A DNA stretch of 64,000 bases, from contig NZ_BAABHB010000003.1 of the NCBI RefSeq assembly GCF_039541875.1, forward strand, positions 558,001-622,000. Direction: 5' to 3'. A program made the position numbers and the translations under genes. How positions within the stretch are numbered: position 1 is the first letter of the stretch; each line of letters begins with the position of its first letter. Below, piece by piece: positions 44,101 to 52,381 of this stretch. A model generated the notes under the pieces. That model searched no databases and was not told where the DNA came from. It saw only the letters and a list, made by a program, of their open reading frames with translations. This DNA is from Nibrella viscosa. GTDB lineage: Bacteria > Bacteroidota > Bacteroidia > Cytophagales > Spirosomataceae.

Positions 44101-44347
44101 TTCGAGCCGCTGGCTGATCGATGGCAGCTACCTGAACATCCGGACGGTAACGCTGTCGTATGCACTGCCAGGCACTGTGGCTCGTAAACTGTTCCTGAAC
44201 AACGCCCAGGTTTATATCAGCGGAGAGAATTTCTTCATCCTGTCTCGTCGCAAGGGTATGAACGTCCAGCAAAACTTCGGCGGGACTACCGGTAACGTAT
44301 TCAGTTCGGCCAAGAGCCTGGTTCTGGGCCTGTCATTAACGCTCTAA
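41165..44347 (+). CDS. SusC/RagA-family TonB-linked outer-membrane protein
   Basis: A 1060-residue TonB-dependent transporter. Signal peptide ends near ALAQ; a carboxypeptidase-like beta-sandwich follows (about 25-100: VTGTVTADDGSAIPGATIVLKG); then the plug domain with IRIRGFGSIS and the SusC signature PLYVVDGVPY, and the 22-stranded barrel to the aromatic-rich end (KSLVLGLSLTL). It has no STN signalling domain, so no direct sigma/anti-sigma signalling is expected. It forms a complex with the downstream SusD-like lipoprotein for uptake of glycan or peptide; the substrate is unknown. The 16-bp gap between the two indicates an operon. Confidence 0.96.
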   Translation: MRRSLQLLYLLLLCLFGQIALAQDLPVTGTVTADDGSAIPGATIVLKGTTRGTTTNADGTFRIDVPANGRLVISFVGYATQEVVVGNRSNLSIKLVADATNLEEVIVTTFGTAKRASFTGSAGVISAERLKERPITNFAQALAGSAPGIQTTAGSGQPGTAPAIRIRGFGSISSGNDPLYVVDGVPYTANIANLNPQDIESITVLKDAASTALYGSRAANGVVVVTTKKGQRDRSTISVNMTKGVNTRALPEYDRVGPDQYYPLMWEQFRNSLAYRATNPLSLSAASLSATNSLSGLVGYNVYDVPFNQLVNTDGQMNPNARLIYSPDDLDWAKPLMQQGNRDEVNLNFSGGQDKSDYFLSVGYLSDKGFLIRSDYKRYTARLNVNSQVKPWLRTGANLSSTIIRSNQADVPADGGTTFVNPFFFSRTMGPIFPVYAYDPANPGQFLSLPNGQRRWDYGNLTSLGLPSRPQYGGRHAIAETILNQNYFRRNTFGARGFAEITFLKDFKFTANVGADLTNTNTVTFGNPEIGDGAPAGRSTHEFENISSVNLNQLLNYNKSFGPHTIDVLVGHENFQVNDNYLTGSRSQQILDGNVELINFTTTTNLNSVYNIRRVEGFFSRFNYDYNQKYFVSGSVRRDGSSKFFQDVRWGAFYSVSGAWRLDQETFIQAIPTISILKLRSSYGQTGNDGGGNTADGAAISYYAWQPLYGLGWNNASEAGILQSSLGNRALVWEKNSQFDVALEFGLFKSRVTGTVEYFNRQSSNLIFAVPLPLSTGIQTVTRNIGTMYNRGIEVELGVEPVRTKDFTWRVDVNATKIQNRITKMPEENPEIIDGTKKLKVGTSIYDFWLRDYQGINPATGEVLYRANAYIASNSFITEAGDTVTNNVNNARFAYHGSSIPKLTGGITNTITFKGITLSGLLVYQIGGKVYDGAYAALMSAGGYGSAKSVDILRRWQKPGDVTDVPRMDAGRTADFDPASSRWLIDGSYLNIRTVTLSYALPGTVARKLFLNNAQVYISGENFFILSRRKGMNVQQNFGGTTGNVFSSAKSLVLGLSLTL

Positions 44348-44362
44348 ACGTCAGACTAATCA

Positions 44363-45847
44363 ATGAAAGCAAGACTGATAACCATATTATTGGCGCTGGG
44401 GTTACTCTCAACCTCATGCAGCGACGAATATCTGGAGACTTCGCCCACTGGTAGCGTTGATGCCGCTGCGGCCTACGCCACCACGAAAAATGCCTCTGCC
44501 GCCATCAATGGTATTTACCGGGCAATGGTGGTACGCTATCTTAGCTCGCAGGGGCATTTTGGCCATCCGGCTATGATGATTATCATGGATGTCATGGGCG
44601 AAGACCTGGCATTCAGTAACCCGTCAAATACCTGGCATTTCCCCGAACAACGGTGGACAAGCCACCGCTCGGAAGTTGGTACCTTGTCTGAATTTGCGTA
44701 TCTACTCTATTACCGGCTTATCGGCAACGCTAACATCGCGGTGGCCAATATTGATAACGCTGCCGGCACAGATGCAGAACGGAAACAGTTGAAAGGCGAA
44801 GCACTGGCGTTACGGGCTTTTTCTTATTTCAACCTGGTACAGCTCTACGGCAAACGGTACGATGCCTCGGCCAGGCCAAATAGCCAGCTTGCCGTCCCTC
44901 TCGTTTTAGCGCCCACTACCGAAGGGCTGCCCCGCGCCACGGTTGAAGAGGTGTATACGCAGATTAATAAAGATTTGACGGAAGCGGCTGGTCTGCTGAC
45001 GGCATCGCGGCCTGGGGGCTTTAAGTCGCACATCAATATCGAGGTGGTGAAGGGCTTTCAGGCCCGTGTGGCGCTAACCCAGCAGAACTGGGCTGATGCG
45101 GCTAGGTATGCGGCTGAGGCTCGTAAGAGTTATTCGCTGATGTCTGTGGCTCAATACCAGGAAGGTTTTGCTGACATTGCCAACCCGGAATGGATGTGGG
45201 GCTTCGATCACCTGGAAGACCAGTCGGAGTTTTTTGGCGCGTATCATTCATACATCTCCTGCAACTTCAACTCGACCAATATCCGGGCTACCCCTAAACT
45301 TATCAATAATCTGTTGTATGACCAGATTCCGGCAACAGACGTACGGTCAAAAATGTGGGTGAAAACGCCTACCGCAGCTAACTCGATCATTCCGCCGGGT
45401 GGCGTCCGGGCACCGTATATGAACCAGAAGTTCCGGCTACCGGGTACGCCCTCGACCAGTACCATGGGCGATATTCCGTACATGCGGGCTGCTGAAATGT
45501 TCCTGATCGAAGCCGAGGCCCTGGCCCGTCAGGGTAAAGATGCCGATGCGGCTAAAGTACTGTTTGACCTGGTGAGCAAGCGTGATCCGTCGTACAAGCA
45601 GTCGACAAACACCGGCACCAGGCTGATTGACGAAATTTTGTTCAACCGGCGTATTGAACTATGGGGCGAAGGCTTCCGGTTCCTTGATCTGAAGCGGATG
45701 AACCTGCCGCTGAACCGCAACGGCGCGAACCATAACGCAGCTGTCGCCGTCTTGTTCGACGTACCCGCCGGCGACAAGCAGTGGGAGTTTCTACTTCCTC
45801 GTCGGGAAATGAACGCCAATAAGGCAATTGTGCAGAACCCGTTGTAA
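44363..45847 (+). CDS. SusD/RagB-family outer-membrane lipoprotein
   Basis: A 494-residue predicted lipoprotein (lipobox STSC, in LLSTSCSDEYLETSPTGS). It has the SusD helical TPR-like scaffold: NASAAINGIYRAM, QLKGEALALRAFSYFNLVQLYG, and the C-terminal YMRAAEMFLIEAEALARQGKD and NRRIELWGEGFRFLDLKRM, all family hallmarks. SusD forms the lid of the SusC transporter and binds substrate at the surface. It is immediately downstream of SusC, followed by a strong bidirectional terminator. Confidence 0.95.
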   Translation: MKARLITILLALGLLSTSCSDEYLETSPTGSVDAAAAYATTKNASAAINGIYRAMVVRYLSSQGHFGHPAMMIIMDVMGEDLAFSNPSNTWHFPEQRWTSHRSEVGTLSEFAYLLYYRLIGNANIAVANIDNAAGTDAERKQLKGEALALRAFSYFNLVQLYGKRYDASARPNSQLAVPLVLAPTTEGLPRATVEEVYTQINKDLTEAAGLLTASRPGGFKSHINIEVVKGFQARVALTQQNWADAARYAAEARKSYSLMSVAQYQEGFADIANPEWMWGFDHLEDQSEFFGAYHSYISCNFNSTNIRATPKLINNLLYDQIPATDVRSKMWVKTPTAANSIIPPGGVRAPYMNQKFRLPGTPSTSTMGDIPYMRAAEMFLIEAEALARQGKDADAAKVLFDLVSKRDPSYKQSTNTGTRLIDEILFNRRIELWGEGFRFLDLKRMNLPLNRNGANHNAAVAVLFDVPAGDKQWEFLLPRREMNANKAIVQNPL

Positions 45848-45866
45848 ACAGAGTACCTCAGCATGC

Positions 45867-45899
45867 AAAAGCCCCCGGTTGTTCAACCGGGGGCTTTTT
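45867..45899. terminator. Bidirectional terminator between susD-like and groL genes
   Basis: AAAGCCCCCGGTTG / AACCGGGGGCTTT stem with a 3-nt loop, T-run on both strands. It serves the SusD gene on plus and groL on minus. Confidence 0.9.
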
Positions 45900-45921
45900 G
45901 TGAATGTAGCTAAGCAGCCGA

Positions 45922-47559
45922 TTACATCATGCCGCCCATGCCGCCACCGTGCATACCAGCACCGGCACCTGCTTTATCCTCTTCCGGCTCATCGGCGATC
46001 AGACACTCAGTTGTGAGCAGCAGACCAGCGATTGAAGCCGCATTTTCCAGCGCCAGACGAGTTACTTTCTTCGGATCGATTACACCAGCCGCAAACAGGT
46101 CCTCGTAGGTATCAGTCTTGGCGTTGTAACCGTAGCCACCCTGACCTTCTTTTACCTTGTTGATAACGACTGAGCCTTCACCACCGGCATTGGCGACAAT
46201 CGTACGCAGCGGGGACTCCAGAGCAACCCGGATGATGTTGATGCCCGTTGTTTCATCTTCGTTGATACCTTTCAGGCCTTCCAGCGCAGACGTAGCACGG
46301 ATCAGGGCTACACCGCCACCCGTTACGATACCTTCTTCAACGGCAGCGCGGGTTGCGTGCAGCGCATCGTCAACGCGGTCTTTCTTCTCCTTCATCTCAA
46401 CCTCCGTAGCGGCACCGATGTACAGGATAGCAACACCACCCGACAGTTTCGCCAGGCGCTCCTGCAGTTTCTCGCGGTCGTAGTCAGACGTTGTGTTTTC
46501 GATCTGCGCCTTGATCTGGTTAACCCGGCCCTGAATGTCTTCCTTCTGACCTACACCATTAACAATGGTCGTGTTGTCCTTGTCGATGATGATTTTCTCG
46601 GCCTGACCCAGGTATTCAATCGACGCATTTTCCAGCCGGAAACCACGCTCTTCGCTGATCACCTGACCACCGGTCAGGATGGCGATGTCTTCCAGCATAG
46701 CCTTCCGACGGTCACCGAAGCCCGGGGCCTTCACGGCCGCTACTTTCAGGGCACCCCGGATTTTGTTAACCACCAGCGTAGCCAGAGCCTCACCATCTAC
46801 ATCTTCAGCGATGATCAGCAGCGGACGGCCGGTCTGAGCCACCTGCTCCAGTACGGGCAGCAGCTCTTTCATGGAAGAAACTTTCTTCTCAGAGATCAGG
46901 ATGAACGGACGATCCAACTCGGCTTCCATTTTCTCCGTGTTCGTAACGAAGTACGGCGACAGGTAACCGCGGTCGAACTGCATACCTTCTACGGTCTTCA
47001 CTTCGGTTTCGGTACCGCGGGCTTCTTCTACGGTGATTACGCCTTCTTTGCCAACTTTCTTCATGGCCTCGGCGATCATCGTACCGATTTCCTCATCGTA
47101 GTTCGCCGAGATCGTAGCTACCTGCGTGATTTTACCGAAGTCGTCGCCAACGGTCTGAGCCTGCTCAGACAAATTAGCCACTACAGCGTGTACGGCCTTG
47201 TCGATACCGCGCTTCAGGTCCATCGGGTTGGCACCGGCGGCTACGTTCTTTACACCGATTGAGTAGATAGCCTGAGCCAGTACAGTAGCGGTAGTGGTAC
47301 CGTCACCAGCCTGATCGGCCGTCTTGGAGGCCACTTCTTTGACCAACTGAGCACCCATGTTTTCCATGGCGTCTTTCAGTTCGATTTCTTTAGCTACGGT
47401 GACACCATCTTTGGTGATGGCCGGCGAGCCAAATTTCTTGTCGAGGATAACGTTACGGCCTTTCGGACCCAGCGTAACTTTTACGGCATCAGCCAGGGTA
47501 TCAACACCCTTCTTTACTTTCTCACGGGCTTCCGTATCGAAAAATATTCTTTTAGGCAT
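45922..47559 (-). CDS. groL: Chaperonin GroEL
   Basis: A 545-residue Hsp60 chaperonin. The ATP-binding region shows VTLGPKGRNVILDKKFGSPAITKDGVTVAKEI and AGDGTTTATVLAQAI, the apical and intermediate domains follow, and the C-terminus ends in the typical GMHGGGMGGMM tail. It folds cytosolic proteins in ATP-driven cycles with GroES. It is downstream of groES with a 101-bp gap containing a hairpin (TGAAAACG / CGTTTTCA, about 47620-47644). It is co-transcribed with groES from the promoter near 48020. Confidence 0.98.
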   Translation of the reverse strand: MPKRIFFDTEAREKVKKGVDTLADAVKVTLGPKGRNVILDKKFGSPAITKDGVTVAKEIELKDAMENMGAQLVKEVASKTADQAGDGTTTATVLAQAIYSIGVKNVAAGANPMDLKRGIDKAVHAVVANLSEQAQTVGDDFGKITQVATISANYDEEIGTMIAEAMKKVGKEGVITVEEARGTETEVKTVEGMQFDRGYLSPYFVTNTEKMEAELDRPFILISEKKVSSMKELLPVLEQVAQTGRPLLIIAEDVDGEALATLVVNKIRGALKVAAVKAPGFGDRRKAMLEDIAILTGGQVISEERGFRLENASIEYLGQAEKIIIDKDNTTIVNGVGQKEDIQGRVNQIKAQIENTTSDYDREKLQERLAKLSGGVAILYIGAATEVEMKEKKDRVDDALHATRAAVEEGIVTGGGVALIRATSALEGLKGINEDETTGINIIRVALESPLRTIVANAGGEGSVVINKVKEGQGGYGYNAKTDTYEDLFAAGVIDPKKVTRLALENAASIAGLLLTTECLIADEPEEDKAGAGAGMHGGGMGGMM

Positions 47560-47660
47560 AGTTGTAGGGGTAATTAAAGTGTTACTGAAAAAAACGTCAG
47601 AATCGGTTGGCCGAAGCCAGTGAAAACGCGCTATTCACGTTTTCAGATACCTGCCGGCAA

Positions 47661-47957
47661 TTAGAGGATAGCGAAGATATCCGACTCACGCATGATCAGG
47701 TACTCCTTGCCGTCAACGGTGATTTCAGTACCGGCATATTTGCCATACAGTACGGTATCGCCAACCTGAACGGTCAGGGGCTCGTCTTTCTTACCAGTAC
47801 CTACGGCTACTACCGTTCCACGTTGCGGCTTTTCTTTCGCTGTGTCAGGAATGATGATACCAAACGCGGTTTTTTCTTCAGCCGGGGCCGGTTCAACCAG
47901 GACCCGGTCAGCCAGCGGTCTCACGTTTACTGTTACGCTTTCCGTTGCTGTAGTCAT
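47661..47957 (-). CDS. groES: Co-chaperonin GroES
   Basis: A 98-residue Hsp10 protein that caps the GroEL ring. The family stretches are VRPLADRVLVEPAPAEEKT, the mobile loop region FGIIIPDTAKEKPQRGTVVAVG, and VGDTVLYGKYAGTEITVDGKEYLIMRESDI at the end. It begins after a 5' region with a sigma-54-like promoter candidate at 48020-48035. The operon order groES, groL is the norm. Confidence 0.97.
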   Translation of the reverse strand: MTTATESVTVNVRPLADRVLVEPAPAEEKTAFGIIIPDTAKEKPQRGTVVAVGTGKKDEPLTVQVGDTVLYGKYAGTEITVDGKEYLIMRESDIFAIL

Positions 47958-48019
47958 AATTGTGCTTGATTAAGGTTAAAATGAATATGTTACGTGCTAA
48001 CGTTTCCACTTCCCCGCTT

Positions 48020-48035
48020 GCCAACTTTTGTGCCA
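48020..48035 (-). promoter_or_regulatory. Sigma-54-like promoter candidate for groES-groL
   Basis: On the minus strand TGGCACAAAAGTTGGC matches the -24/-12 consensus TGGCACG(N4)TTGCW with one mismatch at the -12 C. It is about 63 bp upstream of the groES start. A TGTCAGA-containing stretch lies directly upstream (48048-48062), where activator sites sit, and TTTGGCAGA occurs twice near 48056 and 48138. No exact TAnnTTTG was recognised. Confidence 0.5.
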
Positions 48036-48207
48036 ATTCACGTAATCTGACAGACTCTGCCAAATTTTCAGGAGGAGGTCTTTTGCTTGTCCGGTTTGCC
48101 GATTCTTAGTCTGTAGCGCTGAAACGGCAAACACTATTTGGCAGATAGTGATTTTTTAAGTATATTATCCGGGTACAACCAAAAAGCCCAACCGTTAATT
48201 GACAGCT

Positions 48208-48918
48208 ATGAAAAAATTACAGCCTGACTGGTTAACACAGGGATGGATTGATGCCGAATACAAAAAATATGTCGTTATGGCATACTTGCAGGCGGTAAAG
48301 CAGAACTTCTCTGACCGGAAGTTATGTCCGGATCTACCGGAGCTTCGACGCCATTACGAAGCAGGTCTTCATTTTCGGCGGTGCAAAGGTACGCTAAATG
48401 CCTCCTTTCCCAAACAAGTCGACCAAATTGACTTCAAAACCCGCACCGTCACCTACAAATCTGAGGTAACGGACGATGCCTACCTGTCGGAAGTAGATGC
48501 TATCATGGATTTTGCCCTGCCGCGTTTCCGTGAAGCACTGACAGAAGGTCAGCATTTATGGGAGCGCATTGCCGCTTCGCTGACGCTGGAGCCCATCGGC
48601 CTGCTGCCGCTCCGGCCTAATGAAGGCTACCTGCTGATTCACCACAACCCGCATTCGGAAACGCTGGTGTATTATTTCTGCCTGACTTTATATGACGACA
48701 ATGAACCGGGCGGACGCATTGTGCAGTTCCGGTTTGTGGAGAAGACTCGCAAAAGCCTCGGGCATACCTTCGAAAACATGAAGCTGGATTTGGTCCGGCG
48801 CTATCGCCATCTGCCCAACCCGGCCACCTTCATGCTGGAAGCCCGGCGCAGCTACCCGGTCGAGGAAACGCTGCTGCCTATTGCCCGGCAACTGATTGCG
48901 CTGCGGGCAACGGGATGA
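48208..48918 (+). CDS. Conserved hypothetical protein
   Basis: About 236 residues, with no signal peptide or membrane segment, thus probably cytosolic. It begins MKKLQPDWLTQGWIDAEYKKYVVMAYLQ; a mixed alpha/beta sequence follows with LIHHNPHSETLVYYFCLTLYDD in the middle and an Arg-rich C-terminal helix region (LDLVRRYRHLPNPATFMLEARRSYPVEETLLPIARQ). I do not recognise a catalytic motif or named domain. The ATG at 48208 is chosen over a TTG at 48199. It is divergent from groES. Palindrome H overlaps its stop. Confidence 0.75.
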   Translation: MKKLQPDWLTQGWIDAEYKKYVVMAYLQAVKQNFSDRKLCPDLPELRRHYEAGLHFRRCKGTLNASFPKQVDQIDFKTRTVTYKSEVTDDAYLSEVDAIMDFALPRFREALTEGQHLWERIAASLTLEPIGLLPLRPNEGYLLIHHNPHSETLVYYFCLTLYDDNEPGGRIVQFRFVEKTRKSLGHTFENMKLDLVRRYRHLPNPATFMLEARRSYPVEETLLPIARQLIALRATG

Positions 48919-49010
48919 GAAGGAACGATGAATGATTAACGATGAATGGGCTGACGCACCCTAACGCTATGCTGAAGCGACATATTCATCGTTAATTATT
49001 CATCATTATC
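48914..49010. repeat. Heptad-arm palindrome H (GATGAAT unit)
   Basis: Left arm 48914-48948 with 7-bp steps GATGAAT, GATTAAC, GATGAAT; right arm 48983-49010 nearly exactly complementary. The loop starts GGGCTGACGCACCC. Both convergent genes end inside the element: the upstream stop (48916-48918) is in the left arm and the TatD-family stop (49009-49011) at the end of the right arm. Confidence 0.92.
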
Positions 49011-49941
49011 ACCGTATCGTGATCGACTCTTTCGCAATGCGGGGGGCCTGGCCTCCGCGGAGGATGGTGCTGCCGTTGAATTTTTGGCTTTGGTCGATGG
49101 TGAGCGGCTGTTCCAGTTCGTCGAGGCTGAGCTGGCCGCTTTGGGCGAAGGCAGTTACGGCGTTCTCGAAGGTGACCATCCGAATGTCGTGGTCGGAGAT
49201 GCCTTTCTGTTTCATGAGCGCGGCAGTTTTGGGTACGGCCAACGGGTCGCTGATGCCCCAGTCGCAGGCGGAGTTGACCATGATGCGGTGGCTGCCGTAC
49301 TGCTTCACAATTTCGACCATCCGCTCATTGCCCATTTTGGTGAATGGATAAATAGTAAAACCGGCCCAGAAACCCCGGTCGAGTACCTCTTTCACCGTTT
49401 CCTCGTTGTTATGGTCGACAATGACCATGCCGGGGTCAAGACCGTGCTCAACGGCAATGTCCATGCTGCGGGTAGTACCCCGCTTTTTGTCACGGTGGGG
49501 GGTATGAATCTGCACCGGCAGGTTCGCTTCTTTCGCCAGTTCCAGTTGCGCCCGGTAGTATTTCTCCTCAGCGGGTGTCTGGTCGTCGAAGCCAATTTCG
49601 CCCACGCCCACAACACCTTCCTTGTAAATAAACAGGGGCAGAATCTCCATCACCTGCTCGGCTAGTTCAATCTGATTTGATTCCTTCGAGTTAAGGCCGA
49701 TGGTGCAGTAGTGCCGGATACCAAACTGCGACGACCGGAAGCGCTCCCAGCCAACCAGGCTGGCAAAATAATCCCGGAACGAATCCACGCCCGTACGCGG
49801 CTGTCCCAGCCAGAAAGCCGGCTCGATCACGGCCACAATTCCGGCATCAGCCATCGCCTGGTAATCGTCTGTGGTACGGGAACTCATATGCGCGTGCATG
49901 TCGAAGAACTTCATGCCGCGAATGTCATCTAAAAAGTCCAT
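49009..49941 (-). CDS. TatD-family metal-dependent hydrolase
   Basis: A 310-residue amidohydrolase-fold protein. The first metal-binding HxH is in KFFDMHAHM (His16, His18), Glu ligands appear in GVVGVGEIGFDD, another His in VQIHTPHRDKK and one in VIVDHNNEETV; a conserved Asp lies in MVNSACDWGIS. The SRTTDDYQAMADAGIVAVIEPAFWLGQPRT stretch recalls the TatD-family member of the eboABCDEF cluster (from memory, EboB), but no other ebo gene is here. It may be a nuclease-like or small-molecule hydrolase. It converges on the hypothetical gene at 48208. Confidence 0.85.
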   Translation of the reverse strand: MDFLDDIRGMKFFDMHAHMSSRTTDDYQAMADAGIVAVIEPAFWLGQPRTGVDSFRDYFASLVGWERFRSSQFGIRHYCTIGLNSKESNQIELAEQVMEILPLFIYKEGVVGVGEIGFDDQTPAEEKYYRAQLELAKEANLPVQIHTPHRDKKRGTTRSMDIAVEHGLDPGMVIVDHNNEETVKEVLDRGFWAGFTIYPFTKMGNERMVEIVKQYGSHRIMVNSACDWGISDPLAVPKTAALMKQKGISDHDIRMVTFENAVTAFAQSGQLSLDELEQPLTIDQSQKFNGSTILRGGQAPRIAKESITIR

Positions 49942-50120
49942 GAGTTTAGTGGTTTAATGCAGGGGTATTGCTACGAGCAACAACTACCCGCAAAGTTCAA
50001 CAGAAAGCGCTTTTTGTCAACGCTACGGCTAAAATTTACCGGACTGTTGCAGATAGAATATCAAACCAGTAGACTACCTGATTAGTTTATAAGGTAACGT
50101 TTGACAAACTAGTTGTGAAC

Positions 50121-50816
50121 ATGATCAATGTATCAGGAAAACTTCGTATGGGAGCTGTTGCCGTCTGGATAGGACTTGTAGGAGTTGGCGGCAGCCTGGT
50201 GTCCTGTCGGGATAATGCACTGGATGACCTGAGTGTGGACGATAGTCAGGTGTTTATAACGAATTACGACCGGTCAGTCAATTTCAGTCAATACCGCACG
50301 TTCAGCCTGCCGGATTCCGTTGTGGTGGCATCTAACAATCAATCGCGAATATCGCTAACATTAGCTGAGCGTCAGGTTATAAACCGGGTAACCGAAAATC
50401 TGACGGCTCGTGGTTTTCAGCGCGTGGGTAAGGGGCAGAACCCAGATCTGGGTGTCGCCGTTATTCGGGTCAATAACCGCTTTACCGGCGTTTCGGCATT
50501 ACCGTATTCGCCCTTCTTTATGGATTGGTGGGGCTTCGGACCGGGTTTTGGTCCTGGGTTCGGCCCCGGCTTTGGTGGTTTCTCTCCGTATTATCAGAGC
50601 TACTACACCTTTCAGGTGCAGGAGAATTACTGGCTGATCGAGATGGTGGACCTGCGAAACGGCCCGGTCAACTCCGGTACGGGCACCAATGCAAACCAGC
50701 TTCGGGTAATCTTCCAGGCGCAGGTTCGGGGTGACGGCATTTTTGATGAGCAGTCCGTTAACAACATTGTTAATGCTGTGTTTAACCAGGCGCCGTATCT
50801 GCAGGCGGCCCGATAA
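50121..50816 (+). CDS. DUF4136-domain lipoprotein
   Basis: About 231 residues with a lipoprotein signal (lipobox LVSC, Cys near residue 31) and a DUF4136 domain: DRSVNFSQYRTFSLPDSVVV at the start, AERQVINRVTENLTARGFQRV and NPDLGVAVIRV in the middle, then a distinctive Gly/Phe/Pro tract (FGPGFGPGFGPGFGGF) and the YYTFQVQENYWLIEMVDLRNG segment. DUF4136 proteins are periplasmic or outer-membrane lipoproteins of unknown activity. The ATG at 50121 follows an in-frame GTG two codons earlier. It is followed 13 bp later by an outer-membrane barrel protein, so the two are probably an operon. Confidence 0.85.
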   Translation: MINVSGKLRMGAVAVWIGLVGVGGSLVSCRDNALDDLSVDDSQVFITNYDRSVNFSQYRTFSLPDSVVVASNNQSRISLTLAERQVINRVTENLTARGFQRVGKGQNPDLGVAVIRVNNRFTGVSALPYSPFFMDWWGFGPGFGPGFGPGFGGFSPYYQSYYTFQVQENYWLIEMVDLRNGPVNSGTGTNANQLRVIFQAQVRGDGIFDEQSVNNIVNAVFNQAPYLQAAR

Positions 50817-50829
50817 CTAAGAAACCAAC

Positions 50830-51489
50830 ATGAGAAAGATAGTGTCGATGCTGTTGCTGGTTATACCGGTGACTGTGACCCTGGCGCAGGATGATTACGT
50901 AAACAGACCCAGGATCAGTTTTGAAACACCCTTCAATCGCTACGTTACCTTCAATATGTCGGCCCATTATGGGGTAGCGGTGCCAATGGGTACCCAAACG
51001 AATTACATAAACCGGGTTTCGCCGGCGAATGCCGTTGTGCAGATGGAGTGGATGTTTCCGCAGCGGTTTTCGCTTGGGTTACTGTCCGGTTACCAGTACA
51101 CCCAGGAGCGCCTGCCGCGTCAGGTCTACCAGTTCGATTCCGAAGCAATTTCGGCGGTGCAGACCCGCACGCTCACCATCATACCGGCTATGGCAACAGC
51201 GGCTTATTATTTTACTGATAACGCAGCAGCCTTCCGCCCGTATGTACAGCTTGGGGGGGGCGTTGCCAGGGTGAATTACACCAAATTCTGGGGTACACTG
51301 GCCGACCAGGAGGCTCGGTTTAGTGGCGCTATTGCTCCGGCGGTAGGATTTAAGCTGTTCGGTCGGCGCGAAGGTGGCCTGGGCCTAGATGTGCGAGCCC
51401 AGTATCAGCAGATCTTTTACAACTACGCTGAGATCAACAACAATCAGAACCTGCTGCTTTCGGCCGGTCTGACGTATCGCTGGTATTGA
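50830..51489 (+). CDS. Outer-membrane beta-barrel protein
   Basis: A 219-residue exported protein (signal peptide ends near TLAQ) predicted to be an eight-stranded-type OMP. Alternating amphipathic strands are visible, for example FNRYVTFNMSAHYGVAVPMG, PQRFSLGLLSGYQYTQERL, FRPYVQLGGGVARVNYTKFWG and a C-terminal LLLSAGLTYRWY ending in an aromatic-X pair. Function is unknown. It is downstream of the DUF4136 lipoprotein. The strand 51253-51260 has a run of eight G. Confidence 0.85.
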   Translation: MRKIVSMLLLVIPVTVTLAQDDYVNRPRISFETPFNRYVTFNMSAHYGVAVPMGTQTNYINRVSPANAVVQMEWMFPQRFSLGLLSGYQYTQERLPRQVYQFDSEAISAVQTRTLTIIPAMATAAYYFTDNAAAFRPYVQLGGGVARVNYTKFWGTLADQEARFSGAIAPAVGFKLFGRREGGLGLDVRAQYQQIFYNYAEINNNQNLLLSAGLTYRWY

Positions 51490-51521
51490 GCACCGGTTGT
51501 TTCAAGCGCGTTATTGAATAG

Positions 51522-51636
51522 TAGACGTTAGATATTGGATTTTAGACACGGTCTCTGTAGCGGTTAAATTAACTAAACCAGGGTAGAGACGTCTATTGTC
51601 CAATGTATAAGGTCTATTGTCTGATACTGAGTACGG
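51522..51636. repeat. Heptad-arm palindrome I (GAC unit)
   Basis: The left arm (51522-51550) has GAC or GAT in every 7-bp step (GTAGACG, TTAGATA, TTGGATT, TTAGACA); the right arm (about 51588-51636) has complementary GTCTATT-type steps. Pairing is imperfect. It lies between the OMP gene and the response regulator gene, both plus strand. Same unit as palindrome D. Confidence 0.75.
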
Positions 51637-51700
51637 CTGATACCCAGGCATGAGAACAGCCTCTAAATCCGTACCTTTACACCTTGAACGATTGGGTGTT

Positions 51701-52381
51701 ATGAAGATTCTGGTCATCGAAGATGAGGTTAAGACCCTTCAGAGCATTAAGCAGGGGCTGGAGGAGCATCAATACGAAGTAGATGTTGCCTATGATGGCG
51801 CTATAGGCTTTCAGCTCGCTACCCGCCAGGCCTATGCCCTCATTATCTCCGACATTATTCTGCCGGGTATCAATGGGCTGGACTTATGCCGCAAACTGCG
51901 GGAGGCTCAGGTTCAGGCTCCCATTTTGCTGCTCACCGCGCTGGGTACTACCGATGACAAGATAATTGGCCTTGATGCCGGCGCGGATGACTACCTGCCC
52001 AAACCGTTTGAGTTTCGGGAGTTTATGGCGCGGGTCAGGGCGCTTACGCGTCGGCAGGGTGGGCTGGGGCAAACAGCTAACCTGCTGAAAATTTCGGATC
52101 TGGAGTTGAACCCCGACACTAAAAAGGTCATTCGGGCCGGTAAGGAAATTGCACTGACGGCCAAAGAATTCCAACTGCTCGAATACTTTCTGCGCCATCA
52201 GGGCCGGGTAATCTCGAAGGTAGAGCTGGCCGAGAAGTTCTGGGATGTGACGTTCGATACCGGAACCAACGTGATTGAAGTGTACATTAATTTTCTGCGC
52301 AAGAAGATCGACAAGGATTTTGAGCCTAAATTGCTGCATACCCAGATCGGAATGGGGTACGTTGTAAAGTTGCCGTCGTAA
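51701..52381 (+). CDS. OmpR-family response regulator
   Basis: About 226 residues. The receiver domain (1-118) starts MKILVIEDEVKTLQSIK, with the phospho-acceptor Asp51 in ISDIILPG, Thr/Ala switch LLTAL and Lys in YLPKPFEFRE. The DNA-binding winged-helix domain (about 135-225) has LTAKEFQLLEYFLRHQGRVISKVELAEKFWD and NVIEVYINFLRKKID, the OmpR/PhoB type. The ATG at 51701 is chosen over an upstream ATG because it matches the conserved N-terminus. Its TAA overlaps the following kinase ATG by one base (TAATG). Confidence 0.95.
   Translation: MKILVIEDEVKTLQSIKQGLEEHQYEVDVAYDGAIGFQLATRQAYALIISDIILPGINGLDLCRKLREAQVQAPILLLTALGTTDDKIIGLDAGADDYLPKPFEFREFMARVRALTRRQGGLGQTANLLKISDLELNPDTKKVIRAGKEIALTAKEFQLLEYFLRHQGRVISKVELAEKFWDVTFDTGTNVIEVYINFLRKKIDKDFEPKLLHTQIGMGYVVKLPS

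Noticed and set aside
46357..47262. Long open frame of about 300 codons on the plus strand, opposite groL
   Set aside because: It is a shadow of the conserved groL frame; its translation has no family-like motif.
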